Assembly (NCBI GenBank): GCA_027924585.1 | Contig: BSBM01000319.1 | Coordinates: 4,121,001-4,185,000, forward strand | Source of the DNA: Larix kaempferi | Lineage: Eukaryota > Streptophyta > Pinopsida > Pinales > Pinaceae | DNA length: 64,000 nt | Reading direction: 5' to 3' | In this document: piece after piece, positions 36,246-45,400 of the stretch | How the letters are laid out: every line of letters starts with the position of its first letter | Position numbering within the stretch: position 1 is the stretch's first letter | Made by a program: the position numbers and the translations under genes | The notes under the pieces: generated by a model | Databases searched by the model: none | What the model saw: only the letters and a program-made list of their open reading frames with translations | Told to the model about the DNA's origin: nothing

Positions 36246-36765
36246 ATGCCTGGAAGCATCCGAGTATCAGTTCTCGAGTCTGTAAATCTGCCTACTGAGG
36301 CAACAGGAGGCACATATGTGTCAATAAAAATTAATGTTGGGAAAAGGGAGTACCAGACAAAGCCCCCCAAGGTAGATGGAGATAGAACAACAGCATGGAA
36401 TTCAGATTTTACATTTCCTGTACTGAATCTCCGAGACAATTTATTAGTAGCACTTGCTGATAGCAAGGGAAATACAATTTCTCAATCAGACATTGGAACC
36501 CCAATTATAATTGAGAAGGGATTCTAGGATGATCTATTTCCCCTTAAAGGTGGTGGGCATGTTCATCTTAGGTTAAACTTTGTTTTAACAGCAGAGGAAT
36601 GGAAAAGAATTGAAGCTATGAGAGAAGCAACTCTCAACAGGAAAGAACACAGAATTCTTAAGAAAAATGTAGCCATCCAAGTTTTGTGCCCAGTGGCTGA
36701 AAATGGGAATAGTGCTTCAATTTCAAGCGCAGGCATTACCAAAACCAACCCAGAAGATGGAACAG
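36246..36765 (+). pseudogene. Captured first exon of a plant C2-domain protein
   Basis: From ATG (MPGSIRVSVLESVNLP) the frame encodes a C2-like beta sandwich: VSIKINVGKREYQTK, WNSDFTFPVLNLRDNLLVAL, and IIIEKGF-stop-DDLFPL, where the stop (36,525-36,527) replaces what should be Trp. It continues GGGHVHLRLNFVLTAEEWKR and a basic helical stretch. The coding frame ends at ACAG followed by GTAAATG, a good 5' splice donor, so genomic DNA or unspliced RNA was the source. C2 domains bind phospholipids, often with calcium. It closely resembles small plant C2 proteins of unknown role. Here it is a transposon-borne fragment without downstream exons. Confidence 0.7.
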
Positions 36766-36959
36766 GTAAATGAGGAATATTTCTGAATACATATATTCCT
36801 GTGATGAATATTCAGTTTTCAAAATTGTAAAGAGGATGCCTAGATCTCAAGAAGGATAGCTGACATAAAAAAAAGGAGGCAGTAGAGACAGAATTCTGCC
36901 CTATTTTTCCTGTTTTGTGTTATTGAATTCAAATGCAGACCACGAGCTGATGGAGAGGA

Positions 36960-37290
36960 ATTTTTGAAAACCAAAGGAGGTTTTTGTTCATAAGATACCC
37001 ATCTACAAAAACCTCTCTCAGTTTTGCAACAGATGTCAAGGATTGAAAGATTCAGTTTAATCTTTGCAGCCTATTTTCCAGGGATTTTAAATATTTAATA
37101 TTTTCCTGTTTTAGTGTTCATTTTGCGGGGCCAATTCTGATTGATTGGAGATTAATTTTGAAAAAAAAAGAGAGGTTTTTGTCCATCACGGACCCATTAA
37201 CAAAAAACTCTCTCAGGTTTTACACAGGTGTCACCAATTGAGAGATATGGAAGCTTCTTTGACACCTATTTTCCAGAAATTCGCCACATT
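36960..37290. repeat. Duplicated hairpin block
   Basis: Two units about 200 bp apart (near 36,976-37,085 and 37,167-37,275) share GAGGTTTTTGT...ACAAAAAACTC arms able to pair, followed by TCTCAG, TTTTACA/TTTTGCA, CAGRTGTCA and CCTATTTTCCAG words. Confidence 0.6.
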
Positions 37291-37909
37291 TGCCAGGAAT
37301 CCGATTTGCTATTTTTAGTCAATTAGTTGAGTTAGTTAGTTAATGTAACTGCTGGGTAGTTTCAATTTCGACCTAATGAAGGGGAGATGGAACTACTTCT
37401 TTGTAAATATAAAAAAAGGACAAAGGGACTGAAGGGGGGTTCTAATTTTTGGGAGCATCAGGAGGTCTGCAGACTGTGTTGTATCTTCAGACTTGTTCAG
37501 AGATAAGTACTGTGACTCTTATAAGCATTTGCTGATGAAATAATGAGATATATGACTTTTTCCCCTTCAGTTTGTCTGTGTTGGCTTTGTTATTGAGCTG
37601 GTTTAGCTTCTTAAATGATAATTTCATTGCTAGTTAATGTGTATTTTCTGGTAATGCTTATCCTTTATGTATGAACCTCAACATAGTCTTTCAGTTGGAT
37701 CTTATGTGATATGTTATGCATCTTTATCAATTTCTGTTTATGATTTAGTTATTAATTTTCTTTTGAATGTATTCCCTGACTGTGCCCAAAGCTTACAACC
37801 ATTTAAATCATACCAAAAAACCCTAAACTTTGTTTTATTTATTGAGTTTTACTCTTGAGATTGTGTTGGCTTGTTTCTCTGGACTTAGAAACAATTTCTG
37901 GCACAAACA

Positions 37910-38240
37910 CATATTTTTTTCAACCTTTTGTTCTTGAGTATGATGCTTAAGGGAATGGAATTGGAGTAGTCCTGATGCAAAATAAGCACCCATTGGACTT
38001 TGAGAGCATAAAGTTGCATCCCCATGAAATATTATATTAAGTCTATGACAAAGAGATTCTATCCATCATGCATGCACTAGTCAAGTTCAGATAGTATTTG
38101 GTAGGGGGTAAGTTCATTATCAACACTCATCACAATAGTTTGAGGCACTTCTTAACCCAAAAGGAGATGAATGATAAGAAACAAAAGTGGGTAAGAAAGG
38201 TCAAGCATTTTAATTTGATATTGGACATAAGAAGGGTAAG
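37910..38240 (+). pseudogene. RNase H of chromovirus A, continued
   Basis: Resumes with FVLEYDA (catalytic Asp of the DAS motif), GVVLMQNKHPLDF, VYDKEILSIMHALVKF and HHNSLRHFL, with stops. It degrades template RNA during reverse transcription. Confidence 0.8.
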
Positions 38241-39742
38241 ATGAACATTGTAGTCGATGCACTTTCTAGAAAACCAACATTTGCATTGCTCAAATTTCAT
38301 AATGATTGGAAAGTACAACTTGGGGTGGAGTACACAAAGAACAAGTTTTCTTGTGATTTGTTTGATGGATTAATTCATGATGATTCTTACAATATTCTCA
38401 ATGATATTATCCCTTATAAGGATAGGATATTTTTAGTGCAAGAATCCATACTAAATATAAAGATCCTTGAGGCTTCCCATGATGTGACACTAGCAGGTCA
38501 TCTGGGGTTTGTGAAGACTTACAAGAAAGTGAAGGAAAGGTTCACATGGAAGGGGTTGAAGAAGGAGGTGATGGAGTATGCTAGATCATGTGTAGCATGT
38601 CAGAAAAATAAAGTAGAGAATGCTTATCCAACATGGCTCTTGCAACCACTTCCTATTCCTGAACAGAAATGGGAAAGTGTATCGATGGATTTCATCACCA
38701 GGCTTCTAAAATCCCAAGGTAAAGACAATATTTTTTTTGTGGTTGATAGGTTGAATAAATATGCACGTTTATTTGTTGTCACAACTAATATTTCAGCCAT
38801 CCAAGTGCCTAAAATTTTCATCAAATAAGTATTCAAACTTCATGGCATATCCAAGTCCATCGTCAATGACAGAGATAGAAAATTCACTAGCAATTTTTGG
38901 CAAGAATTGTTCAAGTTAGTGGGGACAATTTTGGACATGAGCACTAGATACCATCCACAGAATGATTTCCAAACATAAATATTGAACCAATCGCTGGAAG
39001 GGTACTTAAGAAACTATGTTACAGGCCAGCAAAAGTCATGGACTACTTGTCTCCATTTGGGAGTGTTTTGTTACAACACTACTTTTCATCTCTCGATTGG
39101 TATGTCTCCCTTCAAATCTCTATATGGATATGATGCACTCAAATTTTATGATCTGATATTTGGTGATTGTAAGACACAGAAGGAAAAGGATTGGATCCAA
39201 GAGATTCAATACATACTCAGAACTCTCAAGGACAATTTGTGAGTAGCACAGAACATGCAAAAGATGCATGCATACAAGTATAGAATTGAGCGAGATTTCC
39301 AAGTAGGAGATCTGGTATATTTGAGGTTGCATCCCTATAGATAGTCCTCATTGAAGTCTAAGGGGGTTTAGAATTCATATCCAGGGTTATATGGCCCATA
39401 CCAAGTCTTGAGGATGATTGGGGAAGTGGCTTATGAGCTAGAGTTTCTTCCAGGAAGTTAGATTCACAATGTTTTCCATGTGTCCTATTTGAAGAAGGAA
39501 ATAGAGAAGCAAGTCAAGGTTTCACAATACTTGCCACCCCTTGATGATTAAGGAAATTTGGTTCTGATCCCTGAGAATATTTTGGAGGTCCAAGAGAAGA
39601 AGCTAAGGAGCATAATCCTTAAGGATTTTTTGGTGCAATGGGAAGGACTGCCTAGTGAGGGTGCTACTTGGGAAGGAGAACACATCTTATAACATCCCAG
39701 TTTGAAATTGCTTGAGGACAAACAATATTGGGTGGGGAGGAC
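38241..39742 (+). pseudogene. Integrase with chromodomain, chromovirus A
   Basis: HHCC zinc domain (SHDVTLAGH, CVACQ) at about 38,470-38,600. Core with Asp in VSMDFITR, Asp in NDRDRKF and Glu in NQSLEGYL; a stop and a frameshift occur near 38,828 and 38,980. GDLVYLRLHPYR and LYGPYQVL follow. The C-terminal chromodomain-like segment (FLVQWEGLPSEGATWEG, then HPSLKLLEDKQ) lies near 39,625-39,725 and may direct integration to modified chromatin. Stops near 39,345, 39,365, 39,460, 39,550 and 39,690. The coding end overlaps the PPT. Confidence 0.9.
39731..39742 (+). other. Polypurine tract of chromovirus A
   Basis: GGTGGGGAGGAC directly abuts the 3' LTR start at 39,743. Confidence 0.85.
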
Positions 39743-41320
39743 TGTCATGTCCCCTCAACAGTGAACATTGTATCAAGTTCCTAACCAAACCAATCCCTTG
39801 GGTTGAGGATACAACTTCATTATCATGGGGTTAATTTTGAATTCCAGGAATCTAATTAATTAGGAGTGTGGATTAATTTTTATCCAAAGTTAATTATGTA
39901 TTGGAATATTTATTTTTTATGCATTTAATAAATTTATCATAAATAAGTGAGGATAATATCCACTAGGGAGCATTAGTGGATGAGGTTGACTTGGAGATGA
40001 CTTGAAGAAGAAGTTAAGGAGAAATCACTCAAATCTAGAAAAACAAGAAAAAGGAAAGAAAGATGGAAAAAATCTTAAAATCAACAAAAAATCAGGAAAA
40101 ACAACATAAAGCAGGATAAATCAGAAAAGAAGGATAAATAAAAAAATCCAGAAAAAGCTAAAGTAGAAAGTGGAAAAGCAAACAGAAAAGGAAAAAGGAG
40201 GAAAGCAAAGCAAAAAGGGAAAAGGAAGGTAAGCTAGCTTTCCTTATCCACTCATGGAGGGCGCATTAGTTAAGGATACTTGCTCCTCAATTCATCATCT
40301 CTCTATAAATAAACCAGTGAACACCCCTTCACATATTTTTTCAGTTTGAGTATTGGTATGAGAGAAATTGTGCCTCAGATACTTGGGAGATGTGCCCCTA
40401 GTCCAAGTTGGGTGATGTGCCCCTGCTTCCTGTGAGAGGATGATGGTATTCGACCATTATAATTGAGTTTTATTGTAGGTCTTGTATCTGATCCAAGGCT
40501 GGCTCAAAGTTTAGAAAAGTATCATGAGGTCTATGGTTCGAATATCCAAGCTTCTTGTTGATTTCCAGTGCTAGATTGTTGTGTTGAGAGGAGAGGATTT
40601 TTTGTAATATTTTGAGAACCTGCTTGGCTCACATATGATGTAATTACAGTAATTATGAACCTATGATATAATTAAGCAATTTTAATATTACATAAGTCTG
40701 AAATATGATGAGTTTTCTCCACCCCTTCTAGATTTTCCTAGAATTTTACTAGTTTTCAGAATGCATTTGATAAATGAATGAGAATAGATCCAAATGAGTT
40801 GATTTATGTTCCTGATGTTAATTAATATTTTAAATGACCCAATACATGTCTCATATAATAAATTCGTGAGCCTTCATTGATTGTTTGGGAGTTCCTGAAA
40901 TTAACTAGTTGTGCAATCCTCGAATGTCATTTTGCTTGTATCTTTGTGAATATTTCCGATAACCTACTAAAACTTGATGGAGAGACCTATGACTCTATAT
41001 TGACTGATATCTCATGTTTATTATCCTCCATGAGTTATAAAACTTCATCCATATCTCCCAGTCCTTGTATAGTTGAAGTACTAGTTTGCATATGTTGGGG
41101 TGCCCAAGAGCATTGTAGTATATTTATGCCTTGCTTATTTCGAGCCATCAATGGTCCTAGTTATTTTTTCAAAGGTAATATCAGCCATCAAATTCTTGTT
41201 TCCATCTACAGTGTTGATCTTTCGAATTCCCAGTAAAACTAGGCCTTGAATTCATTGTTTTTAGCTGAGTCTAGTAGGAGTTAGAGTTAGTGTATCACCA
41301 ACCGTTTTTGGTACATTACA
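39743..41320 (+). repeat. 3' LTR of chromovirus A (1,578 bp)
   Basis: TGTCATGTCCCCTCAACAG to TTGGTACATTACA; partner of the interrupted 29,299-32,270 LTR. Contains the AGTATCATGAGGTCTATGGT block seen in both copies. Confidence 0.95.
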
Positions 41321-41325
41321 CTTGG
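41321..41325. repeat. Target-site duplication CTTGG (right)
   Basis: Pairs with 29,294-29,298. Confidence 0.9.
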
Positions 41326-42593
41326 TATGGTATACAACATGGTCAGTGAGTACAACTATTTGGTTTCCTTCAATATAGAGAGGAGAGCGACATTCCACCC
41401 AGACCTCCAGAACCTTCCTAGAGGAGAGGCCCGCCTATGAATCGGTGTCAACCGTGCTAATCAAAGAGGATTTTGGTACCTTAAAGGAAAACCACTATGT
41501 CTCAAATGAAAATTGAAAAGGGGTGTTGTTTCGATGCCTAACCCCAACGCCCTACCTAGCTACCAAATTCTTTTAATCCTCAAGTGAGGTTAAATGTATA
41601 TTTGATTAATGTAAATTTTAAGCTCAGCTTGGGGTTATGGTCCAAGCATTGATAATTAAGGTGTGTGATGTATGCATCGGTGGTGTGCACCCAAGTAGCC
41701 AGATATGATGCTGAAAATAAACTAGAATAACAGAAATAAACTTTTCTTTTGATTTTTAATGAAAATAAAGCATCTAAATTATGATGTATCTAAGCAAACT
41801 TTTCACCAACCAACTTGATGAAATGTAGAATGTAGATGCACAGGATCAATACAACTGTTCAAAACATGCAACAACCAAAGTAAGACAAAGAGAGATAAAG
41901 GAGGCATGCGGGAGAGATCCAAACAAGTGCTACAACAAGCAAATAGACAGAAAATGGCTTTGCAAATAGGATGTTGGATGACTAAGAGATGGCTGCAATG
42001 GGAAGAAGAAAAATAGAGGTCGTAGATGTAGGAAAAATAGCTAAGAAAAAAAAAAATAGGTGCAGGGCACATCTGTTAGAGGAACAATTGCGACCTAGGG
42101 TGTAGGAGACTGAAAAACAGTCGCACAATGGGCTACAAAACGCTACAGAGATAGACTGTGCTTTTCGAGGAGAAAGGTGCACCTAGAGTGCGCTTTTAGG
42201 GGGGAAGATGTACTTGGCACATGCTTTTCGGGGTAAAGGCACACCTGATGCATGCTTTTCAGTGGGAAAGGCGCACCTAGATCATGCCTATTGGAGGGAA
42301 AGGCGCACTCTGGCCTAGAAGTAGCTGAGTGTGCTTTCCGGAGAAACAAATGTGCTCTGGAGCACGGAATAGGGTCTAACAAACGTGGATTGGGATGAAA
42401 AAACAAAATTTAAAAACAGACTACATTGGTAGGGCCCAAACTTGCAAGTACCAGCCGGTTTCCTATGCCAGAACTTACGAAAAGGGTCAGATGGCTTTAA
42501 TAAAAAAAGTAAATGCCCATGCAAGTGAAAAAACACAAATGCAAAACTTGGAAAAGCTACTAGCCTAACCAAAGCATAGATCGATGGAGATCA
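41326..42593 (-). other. 5' leader of level-1 element
   Basis: Non-coding stretch between the level-1 5' LTR/PBS and the chromovirus A insertion site. It contains the 31-33-bp minisatellite at 42,157-42,315. No ORF with a recognised domain. Confidence 0.5.
42157..42365. repeat. Degenerate 31-33-bp minisatellite, about five units
   Basis: Units begin TG(T/C)GCTTTT or ATGCTTTTC and continue through GGGGAAAGGCGCACCTAG-type words, starting near 42,157, 42,188, 42,221, 42,252 and 42,283, with a looser copy at 42,329. Confidence 0.7.
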
Positions 42594-42615
42594 ACCCAGC
42601 TGGAGTCGCAAAAAC
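42594..42615 (-). other. Degenerate primer-binding site of level-1 element
   Basis: On the minus strand, GTTTTTGCGACTCCAGCTGG follows the LTR end GCTACA. It resembles the TGGCGACTCC(G/A)CTGGGG-type site I recall from Tat elements, with one base changed in the TGG. Confidence 0.45.
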
Positions 42616-43465
42616 TGTAGCTAGGTTATTTACACTAGCTGGTGCAAACATGCACCTACTAAGACTTACGAAAATCTTAGTAACAGTTCGAAAATGGTGG
42701 TGCATGCATGTGGTGAAAAACAATAAACAACGATAAATAAAATTGAACTAGATGGTAAGCAAATGCAAAAAATAAAACTAAGCTAAATATTTTTCATTCT
42801 TTCGTATATACAAGAGAGTACGGAATTTTTTTTTGAATTATATTAATGGAAAATAATACAATCTGGAGGGTTACCTAAAATAGAGTGAGTAGAGGGCCAC
42901 TGCAGAAGGTTGAAGCCGTGATTCCTTGGTCTCCAAGCAGTTTCAGGTTGTTCTCCACACAAGTGTCACTAATGGTGACCAAAAATCACAATGGGTGAAA
43001 CTAGAAGTCAAATGGGGGCTTCAAGGGTTTCTGGTGAAATTTTGACAGTGACAGTAAGGTAATGAGTGAATTCTCTATAATGAGGTAATTCACCATTTAT
43101 TTATAGAAATATTTTCCCTAGGTTTCCTTCCCATGGTATTAAGCAAACCATGGTATTGGCTCTTGGTTTTGGGCGACAGTTTAGGGTTTTACCTCCTTTT
43201 TTGACTTTTTGAATGTTTGTCCCTTTTTTATTTTTTATTTTTTTTCCTTTTTTGGGGAATTTTTCCTATTTTGGAGGATTTTTTATTTTTTGGAGGGAAT
43301 AAAGCCATTTTTCCCTATTTTGGAGAGGGAAAAATAATTATGAGCCAATTTGTGGATTTTTGACTTAGGCTTTGCTGGTTAGTGAAGGATTTTAATGGGG
43401 GGAAATAAGGAATGTGATGATGTTACTAGGGGATGAACATGGTGAGGAATTTTGTGGTGTTAACA
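42616..43465 (-). repeat. 5' LTR of level-1 element (850 bp)
   Basis: Plus-strand TGTAGCTAGGTTATT to GGTGTTAACA; partner of 1,166-2,145. It lacks the microsatellite of that copy. AGGGT at 43,466-43,470 is the right TSD. Confidence 0.85.
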
Positions 43466-43932
43466 AGGGTCTTGTTTCACATATGACTACTTATCCCACT
43501 TTGTTCTTGAATGCGCAGATGTCAATGTATTTGAGCTTCACGGACGGTGCTAGTATACATACTCAAAACCTTGCTTTTGCAGCTTGGGTTATTTATCCCC
43601 CCAATGACGAGTTAATCAATTCATGGGGAGTTTTCCTACGTTCAGCAACCAATAACATTACTGAATACCACGTTGTGATAGGCCTATTGACCAAAGCTTC
43701 CTCCCTTGGCATATTCCATATTTCTGTTTACCTAGACTCCCAACTCATGGTTTCTCAATTGAACTTCATTTATTCCATTTGTGATCATATGTTGCTTCGA
43801 TTATATCGTAGGATATTCCTTCTTAAGAGATTGTTAAATTTCATACAAAATCAACATATCTCGAGAGAACTAAATACTACTGCTGATTCTTTAGCTAATT
43901 TTATTTTAAATTGGCACATCACGCATACATGA
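43466..43932 (+). pseudogene. Extra (archaeal-type) RNase H of level-0 Tat-like element
   Basis: An open frame with ATG at 43,483 and no internal stop to 43,932. It has all four acidic positions of RNase HI-like domains: FTDGAS (Asp), TEYHVVI (Glu), VYLDSQLMV (Asp) and NTTADSLAN (Asp). The additional RNase H is a known feature of Tat-lineage elements. Its original upstream neighbour is the integrase ending at 1,073; about 100-130 bp separated them before the level-1 insertion. Best preserved reading frame of the level-0 element. The ATG that extends it to 43,414 lies in the level-1 LTR and is not original. Confidence 0.8.
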
Positions 43933-44015
43933 ACATTTCATCATGAAATGTACATATCAAAAGCATGAAACATAAAATGTAAATAATACATTTACGGAAT
44001 AATTGAAACAAAGAT

Positions 44016-44051
<36 letters not shown>

Positions 44052-44524
44052 TGCTGAAATTTTTATCACATCATATGTTCAAAAATTATACTAGGGGAAA
44101 AATTTGGGCTACAAGGCCCATACATCACATAAAAGTCACTAAGTAAGGACCTATATATTTCCTAGACTACTAATCCTCATCATGAGGTACGCGATGCTCA
44201 CTATAGCACACAACTACCCGAACTACTTGGTGCAGTAGATGCCATATCTACTCTGGTACCCCTATAGTATGCCATTGTAGATGGTAGGGAATGTCATGCA
44301 ACCTCATTAGATGGAAAACTATAGTCAATCTCTCCAGGCTCTACTCCACATCGCAGAGTCCTCCGGCATAAGCTACTACCGAATGATACTCCTCCTCGCG
44401 CCTATGTAGCGGTGATGAGACCACGAGTTGCACTGATCCCTGATCTATGACACAAAAACATATACATATTGGATCCCCTTATACAACAAAAAAATGAGAA
44501 TATTTCAAAAAATCCAAAAACACA
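43933..44524. other. Intergenic region with TA repeat
   Basis: A 9-bp-arm palindrome ACATTTCATCATGAAATGT lies at 43,935-43,953 and a (TA)n run at 44,021-44,050. No gene seen. Confidence 0.6.
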
Positions 44525-45400
44525 TTATGAACCAAGGTCACATTTTCCAAGAGACATACCTGAATCATCCCAATCTACTCCCTCTGGAAGCACTAAGTCC
44601 CTATCTCCACAGGATTCCACCCCTACATACAAGTAGTCTTCTATCACCAGGATCTGTTTTATCCACCTTGAGAAGAAACCAATATCATAGTATAGCATAT
44701 GGGGACCCCCTAGTCGACCAGCATGGCTAATCCACCTTTCCATCCATGGCTCGAATGGAGGCCGAATCGACGCATTGATCTACCAGTGAAGCAATGGTAC
44801 CCACTCTAGTAATAATGAGACTAAGATGGACCCATACCCAAACTATTTTTTCCTCCCTGTCCTACATCTAGTTATTTGGTCCTTCATGTAGGCCAACACA
44901 TCTCTACACCAATTAAATATTTTCAGCCGAAGACACTCCACTACAAGGGCCATCTTTTCTTTGGTCACATGATGAGGAACGACACTCTCGTACAATATTG
45001 TGATATTAAATAAGATAGTCTGTATAGGATGATCCACCACATCCTTAATCAGAACCTTTCCACTAATGTTTCGAGTCTCGGGCCTGCAATATTTGTCTAT
45101 GTAGCCATCAGTACTCTCATCATAAGTGTGATGCCCGACCAGATTGGATTGTGCTCCCTACTTGGAGAGACCGGTCAGGAAGTAGATGTATTATATCTCA
45201 ATCTAAAGAATGTGTGGACCCACATTGAACACTTGATTGTTAGGGTACCACATCTCTATCAATTGACTGAGAAGGATAAGTTGTTTTCTCATGCATTGTG
45301 TCTTGAAAAACTTTAGCAAACTGCACTCTTTAAGTGCATCGAAAATGGCTTGGTAATGGAGGGATGCCATATCTTCATTTTCATGTTCTATTCCTTCCAC
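44525..45400 (-). pseudogene. Antisense ORF downstream of the level-0 RNase H
   Basis: A single minus-strand frame of 292 codons (45,400 to 44,525), interrupted by five stops but never shifted. It reads LIEMWYPNNQVFNVG, YIYFLTGLSK, KEKMALVVECLRLKIFNW, YMKDQITRCRTGRKK and FGYGSILVSLLLEWVPLL. The wording resembles plant proteins found in antisense next to Tat elements (antisense ORFs are described for Grande and RIRE2); that link is from memory. It lies opposite to gag-pol, 0.6 kb after the RNase H stop. Function unknown. Two further frames (45,528-45,785 minus; 45,481-45,864 plus) show no motif. Confidence 0.5.

Larger units (their letters stand above)
35205..37909. mobile_element. 2.7-kb TG...CA insertion carrying cellular gene sequence
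   Basis: Begins TGTTATGTCAGGAATTTG and ends CTGGCACAAACA with TSD CATAT. The first and last about 22 bp are also imperfect inverted repeats of each other (TGTTATGT-CAGGAATTTG against TGTTTGTGCCAGAAATTG). No transposase, gag or pol motif, and no clear duplicated LTR inside. It holds a C2-domain exon (36,246-36,765), a possible armadillo-type fragment (35,796-35,935), a GC-rich hairpin (35,502-35,553) and a duplicated hairpin block (36,960-37,290). The 3' part looks LTR-like (TATAAAAAA-type box near 37,410). It could be a non-autonomous LTR element that captured genes, or a TIR element with unusual TSD length. Confidence 0.6.
29299..41320 (+). mobile_element. Chromovirus A (Ty3/gypsy), plus strand, doubly interrupted
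   Basis: LTRs of 1,579 bp (after removing an inner insertion) and 1,578 bp, TSD CTTGG, initiator-Met-type PBS, PPT GGTGGGGAGGAC, and the order gag-PR-RT-RNH-INT-chromodomain define the element. It spans 12,022 bp and would be about 7.9 kb without the two nested insertions (29,740-31,127 and 35,205-37,909). It is heavily mutated and not expected to be active. Confidence 0.95.
1166..43465 (-). mobile_element. Level-1 Ty3/gypsy element (minus strand), gag-PR only, about 14.7 kb without later insertions
   Basis: Bounded by LTRs 1,166-2,145 (3' LTR) and 42,616-43,465 (5' LTR), both running TGTTAACACC...CTAGCTACA on the minus strand, with TSD AGGGT. Reading on the minus strand: 5' leader with a minisatellite (42.6-41.3 kb), a possible upstream ORF (28.9-27.9 kb), about 335-bp tandem repeats (25.4-24.3 kb), gag (24.2-10.4 kb, twice interrupted), protease (6.2-5.7 kb), CCHC knuckles (5.1-4.9 kb), a long non-coding 3' region, a PPT and the 3' LTR. 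I find no reverse transcriptase, RNase H or integrase belonging to it, so it looks non-autonomous. Three level-2 insertions total 27.6 kb with their TSDs. Protease wording resembles Tat-type elements. Confidence 0.8.

Noticed and set aside
42143-42572. Minus-strand frames of 85-87 codons
   Set aside because: They translate the 31-33-bp minisatellite and leader of the level-1 element.
43414-43482. Extension of the RNase H frame to the ATG at 43,414
   Set aside because: That ATG is in the level-1 LTR; host sequence resumes only at 43,466 and the next ATG is 43,483.
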